Below, piece after piece: positions 1 through 8,534 of a DNA stretch of 29,069 nucleotides. The notes beneath the pieces are model-generated. The model ran no database searches and was not told the origin of the DNA. It worked only from the letters and a program-made list of their open reading frames with translations. Each line of letters opens with the position of its first letter. Within the stretch, counting starts at the first letter, position 1. Location of the stretch: positions 1-29,069 of the forward strand of contig PJAB01000349.1 in assembly GCA_002887195.1 (NCBI GenBank), written 5' to 3'. The position numbers and the translations under genes were made by a program. The DNA is from Chrysochromulina parva (Eukaryota; Haptophyta; Prymnesiales; Chrysochromulinaceae).

Positions 1-9
1 AAAGCTTCA

Positions 10-461
10 CGTGAGCCATGTCGAAACGAGGCAATTCTGAGCCAGAAGCTCGTGAGCCAGCTGTAGAATCGACACATACAACACAACACGTGAGCCACAA
101 CCAGGCGAGCGCACGTGCGCTCACGTGTCTAGGCGCGCGTCAAAGTGGACCATGTCTCCCGGGGAAATGTGCACGCGAATCGAGACGTCCAGCCTCGTTT
201 AAGTTTAAGATGTTGAGGCTTGAGCGCATATTCATGGACATGTTCCTCTGAACTCCTCCGACAGCGCCCGACAGGCATATCACACCGATCACAGATTTGC
301 ATGCCGCCCGCGACCGCAACCACTTTTTGGTCCGACGTTACACCCTCTCGACGGCGCAGGCGCACCTCACAGAGAATGCAACTAGTTGTTTCCCTCGTGA
401 GCCAGGTTTCGGAAAGTAACGTTCGTTTCCTTGTGGGATCCGTTCGCGTCGTCGTGAGCCA
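10..461 (+). repeat. Dispersed cgtgagcca motif upstream of the DHHC gene
   Basis: The 9-mer cgtgagcca occurs five times on the + strand in the 492 bases before the DHHC start codon, at 10-18, 51-59, 89-97, 396-404 and 453-461. The last two copies sit in a longer near-identical block that continues aggtttcgga, 57 bp apart. No gene is supported in 1-492. The core gagcca is also the core of the tandem repeat in the intron of the following gene. The repeats may be regulatory or remnants of local duplication; the sequence does not decide. Confidence 0.7.
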
Positions 462-492
462 GGTTTCGGATAGGTAATGGCCGACGGTCGGG

Positions 493-1778
493 ATGATCAC
501 AGGCTCGCCGTGGCAGCCGGCGACAAGCATACCGGTCGGATCTAAGGCGCGAACAGAGCCAGCTGCCGGCCGCCGTCGGCTGTGGCGCTGGGCGCCCGCC
601 GCCGTGCTCACGACTTCATGTGCAGGCTGCTACATGGCTGTGCTGCTGCTCGCGTTGCTGCCCGCCGTTGGCGTGGCTGCCCCATTGGGCACGGACGCGG
701 CGCTCGTCGGCTTCTCGTCGACAAGCACGTCGCTCATCTTCATGGCCTACCATCTCGTGTGGGCGCTCGCCGTGCTTGCGGCCCTGACGACGGCACGCAT
801 GCCTCCAGGCCACATCCCGCTCTGGCTCTACAGCCGCGAGCCTGGCGATCAGGCCTACTTTCACAACGTGCTCCAGGCGGTCGAGAAGAAACTCGACGGC
901 TCGCTCCGCTTCTGCCGCAAATGCGGCGCGTTCAAGCCCGACCTCGCCCATCACTCGCGCGAGCTCGGCCTATGCATCCTGTGCTATCAGCATTGGGACC
1001 TGTGGTCGAACAACGCCATTGGTTTCTACAACTACAAGGCGTACCTGCTTTCGTTGCTCTATGGTGTCTTGGCGCACGGAGTCGGATGCGCCTTGCTGCT
1101 TCCGGGCGTGCTGCGCGCGTGGCCGCAGGCCGACGCCTCGTACGCGCTCCTCGCGATGTGGATGGGCGGAGTGAGTACTCAGCCCGTCGCTGCAACGGCT
1201 ATGCCCACGAGCCATGCACACGAGCCATTCACACGAGCCATGCACACGAGCCATGCACACGAGCCATTCACACGAGCCATGCACATGAGCCATCCACACG
1301 AGCCATGCACACGAACCCGATGTGGCCTGGCCGCCTACACCCCCTCCCACCGCCCAACGAGCGTGCGATCTGACGCGCGCATGAGTCCCCCCGTTCTCCT
1401 GCCTGCCAACCGCAGGCCTCTTCCGTCTGCGGATTTGCGTGCCTCAGCCTGCTGGGAAGCGCCGTGATGGGCGGCGCGTCGCTCGCGTGGCTGCTCTTCC
1501 ACACGTGGCTAATCGCGCGTGGCCAGACGGCGCACACCTTCTTTCGGCAGTGCGGCCTCGTGGGCGCCAAACCTCCCAAACCACGCCAACAAGCCGGTCG
1601 CTCTCCCTTCGACTTCGGGCTGCGCGGTAACTTTGCGCGCACTTGCGGCAAGCAGCCTCTGCTATGGCTGCTGCCGACGAATCAGGGTGTTGAGGGCAAC
1701 GGCATCTTCTTCGAGCTCAATGTCTCGACTAGAAGCTCCGACCCGCAAGGTTTCGGGCGTTATGGCGGCCCTGGCTGA
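493..1778 (+). CDS. DHHC palmitoyltransferase-like membrane protein with a lost catalytic Cys (two exons)
   Basis: Exons are 493-1170 and 1416-1778, joined in phase 0 to give about 346 residues. An in-frame TAA at 475-477 precedes the first ATG. Four hydrophobic helices frame a DHHC-type cysteine-rich domain: two before it (about residues 40-65 and 78-98) and two after, the last encoded by exon 2. The domain starts at CRKCGAFKP (C141) and ends SNNAIGFYNYK, which matches the family's NNCxGxxNxK. After helix 4, TAHTFF stands where TTxE is usual, followed by GLRGNF and WLLP, as in family C-termini. Family members S-acylate proteins at Golgi, ER or plasma membrane through the Cys of DHHC. Aligned without gaps, DHHC reads QHWD at residues 166-169, so the nucleophile is Asp, and several Zn ligands are also changed. 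It is probably catalytically dead. The fold assignment is firm; loss of activity is inferred. Confidence 0.85.
1171..1415 (+). other. Intron of the DHHC-like gene
   Basis: The donor is gga|gtgagtact and the acceptor is aaccgcag|gcctct. Removal joins codon 226 to exon 2 in frame and restores the fourth membrane helix and the DHHC-type C-terminus. Without splicing the frame runs into unrelated His/Thr-rich sequence and stops at 1467. About half of the intron is a 13-bp tandem repeat. Confidence 0.85.
1204..1317 (+). repeat. 13-bp tandem repeat inside the intron
   Basis: Eight full 13-bp units of consensus cacacgagccatg are followed by one partial, degenerate unit. The last base of each unit varies (g,t,g,g,t,g,c,g), so the first six units form two copies of a 39-bp higher-order unit (1204-1242 and 1243-1281). 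This indicates expansion by unequal exchange or slippage. Confidence 0.95.
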
Positions 1779-2462
1779 GGAGGGGCAGGGGTTCCGCGGA
1801 CGCTCTGTGTCTTGTGCTCGTGTCACCTCTGAGGACGGTAGTTATTAGTAAAGTTATTAGAATTAGCAATTACTCTCGATCCCTCGCGTACCGGGTCGCG
1901 TTAAGGTCGCGTGCTCGCGCGGACGCGTCGACCGAATCTTTTAGACGAGACGAATCACGTGATACCAAACGATACCACGAAAGACTACTTGCTTTCTTGA
2001 CCGATTCGCGCGAGGCCGCTAGCGACGAGGCATTCCCGTTGAAACCTCGACCTCGTCTTCGACGCGCATCCGTCCGCGCGCGTACACGCCTACTCACCTG
2101 TGATGTATGCGGAACGATCCAGTGACGCGCGCGCGTTCCACGAAGCCTTTCCGCAGCGAGCCGGAGGCGGAGCACGGTGCACGGAGCACGCTCGCGACCC
2201 GGCCTCAACCGACCGCACACCGCTCACCGGCATACGCTCCAGCGACGCCCCTCGCGTCAACACGGCTCATGCGACGCATGAACCACACGTAACTCGTAAC
2301 GGCGGCCCACACACGTACTCGATGGGGTACTGCGATGCGAGTAGCTGCTGGGGCCGTGCGGCACAGGTACACGCGGCGTGGCTGCTGCTGCTATTGCGGC
2401 GGCGGAGGCGGCGGCGGTTGCTGCTGCTCAGCTGTCACACTGAAGTGCTGCGGCACACCCAT
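1779..2462. other. Gene-poor spacer
   Basis: Short open frames on both strands here are Arg-rich or low-complexity and resemble no family. An AT-rich patch with the 9-mer agttattag twice lies just after the DHHC stop (about 1840-1870) and could belong to its 3' end. A CGG/CTG-rich stretch lies at about 2382-2428. It is presumably 3' UTR of the DHHC gene and of the minus-strand candidate that converges on it. Confidence 0.5.
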
Positions 2463-2932
2463 TCAGCCGCGATGCCGCTTTGCAGACAGCTCCAAGTCGG
2501 CGGCGCATTGCTGCCGTTTGCCAAAGCTGCCCCCCATCCTGTCTACCATCATTTGGTTGTGCATGCATGCAAGCACCACTGGCGCTGGCGCTGGCAAGGC
2601 CGCTGTGGCAAGTGCGGCCCTTTCTGTCTCACGCATGATGTAAGAGTACTGCGCAGGAGCACGCGAGCGGGATTTGTGTGTGAGGATATGTTCTGGCGCA
2701 AACACAGATGATGCGTTCGAAGCGTGCGAAGGACGCGGCGGCGCACCTCCTGCGAGAGCCGCTCATCCATGTACCTCTCCCAAGGCTCCTCGACTGGTTC
2801 ACTAGCCGCGAGCTGCGTGCCATCGCAGTCCATGGCAGTTGATGTTGCATCTCCCCAGCTTGTAAAGGGTACAGGGGCGGCGGCGACGCCATCCCACGGA
2901 GAGCCGAAGGTTGAAGCCATGACGCGTTCCAT
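2463..2932 (-). CDS. Hypothetical protein, putative two-exon orphan
   Basis: I do not recognise this protein. A minus-strand frame opens with ATG at 2932 and reads an acidic, Pro-containing N-terminus. A possible phase-0 intron at 2746-2649 has donor GAG|GTGCGC and acceptor TGCGCAG|TAC. It would join two exons of 186 bases each (2932-2747 and 2648-2463), giving a 123-residue protein ending in the basic SAKRHRG. Unspliced, the frame continues to 2549 with less natural composition. Support is indirect: it would start 190 bp head-to-head from the dehydroquinate synthase gene, the arrangement seen at four other places in this window. The splice model is inference. Confidence 0.35.
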
Positions 2933-3122
2933 TTCGCTTTTCCAGAAAAAGCGCCAAAGGTGATGTCTGACAGGAAGTCAAGTCAAGTCGGGCCAGATTT
3001 CCGATTGCCCGCCCAAATCGACGTTCTTCGAGAGTACATGTACCTGTGGTAAAAATCCTGATCTCCTCTCATCACGATACGCAAGTGACGCCGCGTCGCG
3101 GTTCGGGAACGCGTGCCGATCT
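2933..3122. promoter_or_regulatory. Possible shared 5' region, orphan (-) and DHQS (+)
   Basis: These 190 bp lie between the putative minus-strand ATG and the plus-strand ATG at 3123. A near-tandem gtcaagtcaagtcgg lies at about 2977-2991. I see no TATA-like element. Called only from gene layout. Confidence 0.3.
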
Positions 3123-4463
3123 ATGAAGCGCGCGCTGGAGTGCGAACCGATTGAGGTCCGTACGCGCCGCACTATCCCGGTCATCGGCGATAGCAAGGTC
3201 TTTGTCGGCCGTGATCTGTTGTCGTCCATTGCATCGGAGCTGACACCCGCCAATGGCATCAGGGCGAGCAAGTTTGTGATCGTGTCTGACGCGAATGTGT
3301 GGCCGCTCTATGGCAAGACAATCTTGGCGGGCTTTGCCGCGCTGCCCAATATGACTATCCATGATGTGGCTTCGTCAGCCGCCAAGGCGGAGGCAAATTC
3401 GCAGGCATTCAGCTTTGCTGACGCCTGTGGCAACTGCGGCGACCAGCCCATTGGTAGTAACGACGACGGCCAGCTGGTGCTCACTTACCAGATCCCAAGC
3501 GGCGAGGGCAGCAAGTGCCGCGCCGTGAAGGACGAGATTGAGGACTTCATGCTCGCACACCGGTGCAACCGCGACACGTGCATGATCGCACTCGGTGGTG
3601 GTGTCGTTGGCGACCTGGTCGGCTTCGTGGCGGCGACGTTCATGCGTGGCGTACCGTTCGTGCAGGTACCGACGTCCTCGACGGGGATGATCGATTCGAG
3701 CGTGGGGGGTAAGACGGCGATCAACGTGCCCGCAGGCAAGAACCTCATCGGCGCTTTCCACCAGCCCATCGCGGTGTACGCCGACATGGACTGCCTTGCA
3801 ACCCTGGGCCGACGCGAGCTGGTGGAGGGCATCGCGGAGGCGATCAAGATGGGCGTCATCCGGATGCCATCGCTCTTCGAGCTGCTCGAGCGCCATCCAG
3901 AGCGGGTGATGGCGCTCGATCCTGAGCTCATCGAGCAGGTCATCTACGATTCGATCCGCGGCAAGGCTGAGGTGGTGGCATTGGACGAGAAGGAAGGGGG
4001 GCTGCGGAGCACGCTCAACTGGGGGCACACGATCGGGCACGCGGTCGAGGCGCTCAAATCGCCCGAGATGATGCACGGTGAGTGCGTGTCCGTCGGCTGC
4101 GTGGCCGAGGCCGAGGTGGCCATGCGCCTCGGTCGCCCCGACCAGCAGCTCGACGCTTCCAAGATCGCTCGGATCACCGCGTGCTTCGCCTCCTACGGGC
4201 TGCCGGTCCATGTGCCTCGGGGCTTGCCCATCGAGATGCTCATGAAGAAGATGGCGCTTGACAAGAAGAATCGTGGTACGACCATCCGGTGCACTGTCGT
4301 CACTGACATTGGCATCTCGCTCGAGCAGCCACAGCCGTGCCCCAAGGACATTATGGAGGCGGTGATGGCCGAATCGATGGCCGAGGGCCTCAAGCATCCC
4401 GAGTGGGTGCCCCACAAGGGCAACCACGGTGTCGCCGCTGCAGGTGGGCAGATGGCCAAGTGA
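3123..4463 (+). CDS. aroB: 3-Dehydroquinate synthase, single exon
   Basis: The 446-residue protein covers a complete dehydroquinate synthase. This NAD+- and metal-dependent enzyme turns DAHP into 3-dehydroquinate in the shikimate pathway. Visible signatures are the nucleotide-binding region ALGGGVVGDLVGFVAATFMRG, the block DSSVGGKTAIN with GKNLIGAFHQP, AEAIKMG (E239, a likely metal ligand), LNWGHTIGH (N299, H302, H306), MMHGE (H318) and DKKNRGTTIRC near the C-terminus. E239, H302 and H318 fit the metal-binding triad of the family. These motifs favour DHQS over the related sugar-phosphate cyclases (EEVS, desmethyl-4-deoxygadusol synthase). Overall wording resembles the synthase domain of eukaryotic AROM, but it stands alone with no EPSP synthase or kinase domain attached. 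The N-terminus has no clear signal or transit peptide, although the pathway is plastidial in most algae. A 5' exon carrying one cannot be excluded. Confidence 0.95.
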   Translation: MKRALECEPIEVRTRRTIPVIGDSKVFVGRDLLSSIASELTPANGIRASKFVIVSDANVWPLYGKTILAGFAALPNMTIHDVASSAAKAEANSQAFSFADACGNCGDQPIGSNDDGQLVLTYQIPSGEGSKCRAVKDEIEDFMLAHRCNRDTCMIALGGGVVGDLVGFVAATFMRGVPFVQVPTSSTGMIDSSVGGKTAINVPAGKNLIGAFHQPIAVYADMDCLATLGRRELVEGIAEAIKMGVIRMPSLFELLERHPERVMALDPELIEQVIYDSIRGKAEVVALDEKEGGLRSTLNWGHTIGHAVEALKSPEMMHGECVSVGCVAEAEVAMRLGRPDQQLDASKIARITACFASYGLPVHVPRGLPIEMLMKKMALDKKNRGTTIRCTVVTDIGISLEQPQPCPKDIMEAVMAESMAEGLKHPEWVPHKGNHGVAAAGGQMAK

Positions 4464-4973
4464 AGGAGACGTCGCGCGCACAAGCTCGTGCACAACATGT
4501 GCAACGCTTTGTCTCGAGGTACGAGGATGGTCTCAACGGAGGTAGGGCGACAGCAACCGCTGCCATCCACCTTGTGGGAAGTACGGCAATTGTCTCACGA
4601 TGGCTACGATTGGACTTCATGTTTGATCATTGACTTGCACACATGCCTCTGTGACTCTGTGACTCTGCGTTTTCATACGTATCATCAGTGTGGCGCTCAC
4701 TGGCTTTGTTCGACATGGTCATGCATGTCATGCGCTCATCTCATGCTTGTGGGGCCGTGAACCTGTTCGTCGCTAATCCACTACACGCCTTCGGATACAT
4801 GTACATGGCGGGGTTCGTACATGTGCAAGCTGCTTAGTGTCGCCATTCGGAAGTTTCCCAGACTTTTCCCGAAACGTGAACCGCACCTCTCTCGCGTGAA
4901 AGTGTTGTTCGTCGCGGACGAGGCGTGGCCCGCGAGCCGCCCGTGCGTTTTTCGTGCTGCCAACAGTGCGAAG
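4464..4973. other. Spacer between DHQS and the DCC-family gene
   Basis: No convincing coding sequence. The frame of the next gene is open upstream to an earlier ATG at 4821, so part of this stretch could encode a longer N-terminus; otherwise it is 3' and 5' UTR. A short tgtgactctgtgactctg duplication lies at about 4650-4667. Confidence 0.5.
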
Positions 4974-5531
4974 ATGCTTGCACGGGCTCTGGCTGTCACT
5001 TTCATCGCAGCAGTGCCACATCGTGCTCTTCGCACGACGACGCCATTATTGGCAGTCACTGGCCCTCTCTCAGGCCCCATGCCTCCTGGCTTTGAATTGC
5101 CCGCCGGCCGCTCTGGCATCATTTTGTTCGATGGGGTGTGCAACTTCTGCAACCGGTGGGTGAGTTTCGTGCTCGACAACGACCCCGAAGGTTTATTCGC
5201 CTTTGCCTCCTTACAGTCCGACACCGGACGCAGCCTCCTGCAAAAGTGCGGACGAGAGGGATCAGATCTGTCAACTTTTGTGGTCATCGATGAGGAAGGC
5301 TTCCACACTCAGAGTTCTGCCGCACTGCGTGTGGCCGCGACCCTGCGGAAGCCAGCACTCAACGTGGTCGCGGCCGCGTTCACACCGCTCCCGCTTCCCT
5401 TGCGGGACAGCGTGTACCAGCTAGTGGCGGAGAATCGATACAGCATTCTGGGCAAGGACGAGAGCGGTGGACCAGAGAGCTGCAAGCTCCGTGCCGATCT
5501 CGCACTGGTAGCGGAGCGCTTCCTCGGGTAA
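4974..5531 (+). CDS. DCC-family (DUF393) thiol-disulfide oxidoreductase-like protein
   Basis: About 185 residues from the ATG at 4974; an in-frame ATG at 4821 would add 51. I prefer 4974 because it opens a hydrophobic signal-like segment (ALAVTFIAAVPHRALR) followed by a Thr/Pro/Ser-rich stretch, as in bipartite presequences of secondary plastids. The family signature is at the start of the mature domain: ILFDGVCNFCNRWVSFVL, with D53, C56 and C59 as the DxxCxxC motif. Later family features are FASLQSDTGRSLL, the SSAALRVAATL region and DSVYQLVAENRYSILG. DCC proteins are thioredoxin-fold, putative redox proteins whose substrates are mostly unknown. Secretory or plastid location is inferred from the N-terminus only. 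Confidence 0.88.
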   Translation: MLARALAVTFIAAVPHRALRTTTPLLAVTGPLSGPMPPGFELPAGRSGIILFDGVCNFCNRWVSFVLDNDPEGLFAFASLQSDTGRSLLQKCGREGSDLSTFVVIDEEGFHTQSSAALRVAATLRKPALNVVAAAFTPLPLPLRDSVYQLVAENRYSILGKDESGGPESCKLRADLALVAERFLG

Positions 5532-6048
5532 GAAGAAAACGTGTGCATACTCGGCTGCTAGGGGCACGTGGAGGAAGCGAAAGTCGGACATCGTGTCGTG
5601 TGGAATTTCAATATCGCCCGGTCCGGTCCGTCGTCGCCGACGCCGTCGCGCGGCGTGTCGTCGCGGGTCCGTCTGAGGTCCGTCTGATGCGACGGTACCA
5701 AGTACGTAAACGCAGAAAGGCGCCGTGTGTGACTCACTTACAGTACTTTTCGGTGGTAAACCACAAAAGTCCACAGATCCACATACCCTCGGTACCACAA
5801 TCGCTTTACGCTTATCAATCCCCTTCCGCCCGACGCGACGCCGCGCGGAACGCGCCGCTGGTCCTGGTGCGCCCAGTACCGCCACGCGCACACCTGCGCG
5901 TCTCCTCTTCATGCCGTGCGCAATGGAACGCGGAGAGCCGAGGACAAGCCGTCCCTAATGGACAATCTGGCCACGACTATGCCGCCATCAGCACCTTCCG
6001 TTGCCGGTGAAGCACGTTGTGCTTCAGCGGGAGGGCATCAGAGGAGAG
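5532..6048. other. Spacer between convergent genes
   Basis: Lies between the stop of the DCC-family gene (+) and the stop of the exonuclease gene (-). Open frames here lack recognisable content. It is probably the two 3' UTRs and terminators; I see no strong hairpin. Confidence 0.5.
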
Positions 6049-7278
6049 CTATAGCGTCTTCTTACCGCTCCGCCGCTTGCGCTTGCGGCTCGCCTCGGAG
6101 GATGGCGCGATCTGCTGATGCACAACGCGCTCGGCCGTTGGCATCGCAGTGCTCGCCGCGTGCACTCCACCGTCGCCAGATCGGCCCGGATGTGAAACGG
6201 CGAGGGCCACCGCTAAGGAGGCGGTGCCATTTCGCCCCCCGCACAGCAGTTGGTGCTGGTCACCACACCAGCGTGCCAGCCCGCCTTGAGCGCCGCCGCG
6301 GCTGTGTAAGGCATGCATGCACATCGCGATCCACACGCTGCTGTACGCATCGAGCGCCGCATATCGTTGCTGCTGCGCGGTCAGAGGCCGTCGCTCCCAA
6401 TTGGACCGCGAGACCGATTTGGGCTTCGTCAACTCATAGCCGCATGCCAACGCAAGCCCGGCGAGCCCGGGGCGAACCTTCTCACCTGGGCTGAGCGCGG
6501 GAAAGACGAAGCCCTCGCACGTCTGCAGCCGCGTCGCCACCCTGCCTATCTCGAGGATCGGGTGGCAGCTCAACCCACAATCGGACTGCAGCTTTAGGGC
6601 GTCCTCGGCAACACCACAGCCCACCTTCCACACGTCCGGGTTCCCAAGCAGCCTCGCGAGCGTCGGCGGCAGCCGAGCGAGGTGGCGCACCGGCACGAGC
6701 ACGCACCGCGTGCGCGACGCGACCTGCACGAGCGCGATGCGATTGCGCGGCGCGCCGCTCACAAACGTTGGGCGCCACTCGACGTCGACGCCTAGGACGG
6801 GCTCGTTGACCAGAGGCTGCAGTTGCCGTTCGATAGAGTCCAAGTCATACTGCAGCTCCCATGGAGGCGGTACAAAGGCAGGCAAAGCATTCGAACGGGC
6901 TTCGTTGAGCCGCTGAGGTGGCTCAAGGTTTAGGTCGATCGCTGGGATGGCCTCGGTGGTGGCCATCGCTTGCAACCGAGGCGATTGCCTAGTCTGCGCC
7001 GCCGGTAAGGCAGCTGCCTTTGCCTTCTTGGCCGCCTTCTTGGCCGCCTTCTTGGCCGCCTTCTCCTCCTTGGTCAGTGTCTTCTTCTGGTCCTCTTGCG
7101 GATTGAGGCTGGCGGCGGCGCCTACCTCTTGTTGTGTTGTACATCCACTGGCACGGGACGGGAGTATTAGTGACGGCATCAGCGCTAGCCGGCTGAGTCG
7201 ACGCTGATTGAGCTTTTCCTTGCGCTTCTGCAGCTTGCGCTTGCGTACGCCAGCACCCTCGCGACGAGCTGGCGGCAT
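6049..7278 (-). CDS. DEDD-type 3'-5' exonuclease domain protein (RNase D/WRN/EXD2-like)
   Basis: 409 residues from the ATG at 7278; the frame is open 12 bases further but has no other ATG. The N-terminal 120 residues are basic and include a KAAKKAAKKAAKKAK run. The exonuclease domain spans about residues 145-320: motif I LGVDVEW (D165, E167), motif II VGCGVAEDALKL (D226) and motif III RYAALDA (Y306, D310). The full DEDDy set of metal-binding acidic residues and the Tyr is present, so an active 3'-5' nuclease is expected. The tail ends in SRKRKRRSGKK, a likely nuclear localisation signal. No HRDC or helicase domain follows, so it is closer to stand-alone WRN-exonuclease-like proteins than to RecQ helicases. 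The role, in DNA repair or RNA processing, cannot be decided from sequence. Confidence 0.9.
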   Translation of the reverse strand: MPPARREGAGVRKRKLQKRKEKLNQRRLSRLALMPSLILPSRASGCTTQQEVGAAASLNPQEDQKKTLTKEEKAAKKAAKKAAKKAKAAALPAAQTRQSPRLQAMATTEAIPAIDLNLEPPQRLNEARSNALPAFVPPPWELQYDLDSIERQLQPLVNEPVLGVDVEWRPTFVSGAPRNRIALVQVASRTRCVLVPVRHLARLPPTLARLLGNPDVWKVGCGVAEDALKLQSDCGLSCHPILEIGRVATRLQTCEGFVFPALSPGEKVRPGLAGLALACGYELTKPKSVSRSNWERRPLTAQQQRYAALDAYSSVWIAMCMHALHSRGGAQGGLARWCGDQHQLLCGGRNGTASLAVALAVSHPGRSGDGGVHAASTAMPTAERVVHQQIAPSSEASRKRKRRSGKKTL

Positions 7279-7490
7279 CGCGCCGCACAATGGCGCGTCG
7301 CCGTTTCAAAAGGACCAAATTCCGCACTCGGCAAAGAGGGAATCGTACAGATTCAGATTCTGCACGTCAAGCCCTGCATCATAATGTAGCCGCATTCACA
7401 CATCATCGCGAGCCGCTTCGGCTTTTTCTTGTGCGACGTCAAGGGGCTGGGCGACGTCGACCTCTCTCGACTCTCTCCACTCTCAAGAAT
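7279..7490. promoter_or_regulatory. Divergent 5' region, exonuclease (-) and MSS51-C gene (+)
   Basis: About 210 bp separate the two preferred start codons. An upstream ATG at 7290 is in frame with the + gene; if used, the two start codons would lie only 11 bp apart. A ct-rich stretch (7461-7483) immediately precedes the preferred ATG at 7491, as in a 5' leader. Confidence 0.4.
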
Positions 7491-8534
7491 ATGGCTTTGA
7501 CAGGATATCACCACGCGCACCCTACTCGTTCGCATCGTGCCCGCATCGCCAAGCGGCGACGTGCATATGCGCGCAAAAGACTGAAGCAGCAGCGTAGTCA
7601 GAAGCAGCTGGCGCAAGACCTTGCTGCGTGGCAAGATCTCGCCGCCCGGAGGCGTGCGCTTGCACACGCGGCTGCAGAGCGCGGCGAATCGTGGGAAGCA
7701 CAAGCCGCTGCTCAAGGGCTGCCCATTGACGAGCAAGCGTTTGCCCTGCATCGTCGCTGCGCAGCCTTAATTGCTGACAAGGGCTTGAGACGTGGGGTGC
7801 CTTCGTGGACACGCAAGGTGAGCATTGGGCCCATCTCTGGGTGGCATGCATATGAGCAAGCGGCGCAGATGCCCAAAGGGTCCGCGTTACGCGCCGTGGT
7901 GAGCGATAGCCTTTCGTTTCCGCTCACCGCCGCGCATGCTGCCCACATCGCGGGCGTCACCGCCGACGCGCACGGCCGCCTGTCGCTGCTCGTGCTTGGG
8001 CCCGAGGTCGGTTCCGAGCTGAGCGGGCGCTCGAAATGGGCTGAGCTTCTCGACGGCCATGGCCTCGGAGCCACGGAGCTGTGCGTCTGCTTTTGCGGGC
8101 CGCGCGTCCCGACCTCTCTCGACGGTGCCGAGCGGCGGGTATTGATCCCGTCGGGGGTGCTTCGCTTCGCCTTTCTGCGCGGCGTGTGGCACGACCCGCG
8201 CGTGCAGGCGCGCGTGCCGCTGGTCCACAGCGCGCCGCAGCTGGCGCTCGCGTTCAACTCCGGCCTCGCCGACTATGCGGCGGGCTGGCTGCCCACGATG
8301 CGAGCGCTGTTTTGGGCGCGTGGCATTCCCCTTGCGTGCACAAGCTATCACGCGCCAGAGGCAGAGTTGGACGCGCGCACGCTCGCTGTCTCGATGCGCG
8401 TGCCGCTCCATCGCATGAAGTGCGGGCCCAACCCGTTCGCCTCTCGCCTGCCGCACCTTGATGAACTCGCTCCTGGGCTCACGTACACTGCCAACGCTTT
8501 CCTCACTGTCTGCCTGCCGCCGGCTGCCAGCTAG
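7491..8534 (+). CDS. MSS51 C-terminal-domain protein
   Basis: 347 residues from ATG 7491; an in-frame ATG at 7290 would give 414. The shorter form is preferred because the 67 extra residues look like translated leader and would put the start almost on the divergent gene's ATG. Residues 10-90 are basic, coil-prone, Arg/Lys/Ala-rich. From about residue 120 the sequence follows the C-terminal domain of fungal Mss51 and animal ZMYND15/17-type proteins: SLSFPLTAAHAAHIAG, LSLLVLGPEVGSE, KWAELL, VCFCGPRVP, RFAFLRGVWHD, LALAFNSGLADYAAGWLPTM, IPLACTSYHAPEAELDARTL and GPNPFASRLP. No MYND zinc finger (paired CxxC) is present. In yeast Mss51 this region belongs to a mitochondrial COX1 translation factor; in other eukaryotes the function of the domain is unknown. 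Confidence 0.82.
   Translation: MALTGYHHAHPTRSHRARIAKRRRAYARKRLKQQRSQKQLAQDLAAWQDLAARRRALAHAAAERGESWEAQAAAQGLPIDEQAFALHRRCAALIADKGLRRGVPSWTRKVSIGPISGWHAYEQAAQMPKGSALRAVVSDSLSFPLTAAHAAHIAGVTADAHGRLSLLVLGPEVGSELSGRSKWAELLDGHGLGATELCVCFCGPRVPTSLDGAERRVLIPSGVLRFAFLRGVWHDPRVQARVPLVHSAPQLALAFNSGLADYAAGWLPTMRALFWARGIPLACTSYHAPEAELDARTLAVSMRVPLHRMKCGPNPFASRLPHLDELAPGLTYTANAFLTVCLPPAAS

Noticed and set aside
1204..1317. CRISPR-like repeat array
   Set aside because: The 13-bp units are contiguous without spacers, lie in a eukaryotic intron, and have no cas genes nearby.
2100..2711. 203-residue plus-strand open frame
   Set aside because: Compositionally erratic, with runs of Arg, Leu and His from repeat DNA; no domain.
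3123..4463. Sugar-phosphate cyclase of mycosporine or aminocyclitol biosynthesis (EEVS/DDGS)
   Set aside because: Active-site wording (LNWGHTIGH, DKKNRGTTIRC, DSSVGGKTAIN) follows dehydroquinate synthase, and no O-methyltransferase or ATP-grasp gene is adjacent.
3375..4493. 372-residue minus-strand frame opposite dehydroquinate synthase
   Set aside because: His/Arg/Asp-rich mirror of a clearly conserved enzyme.
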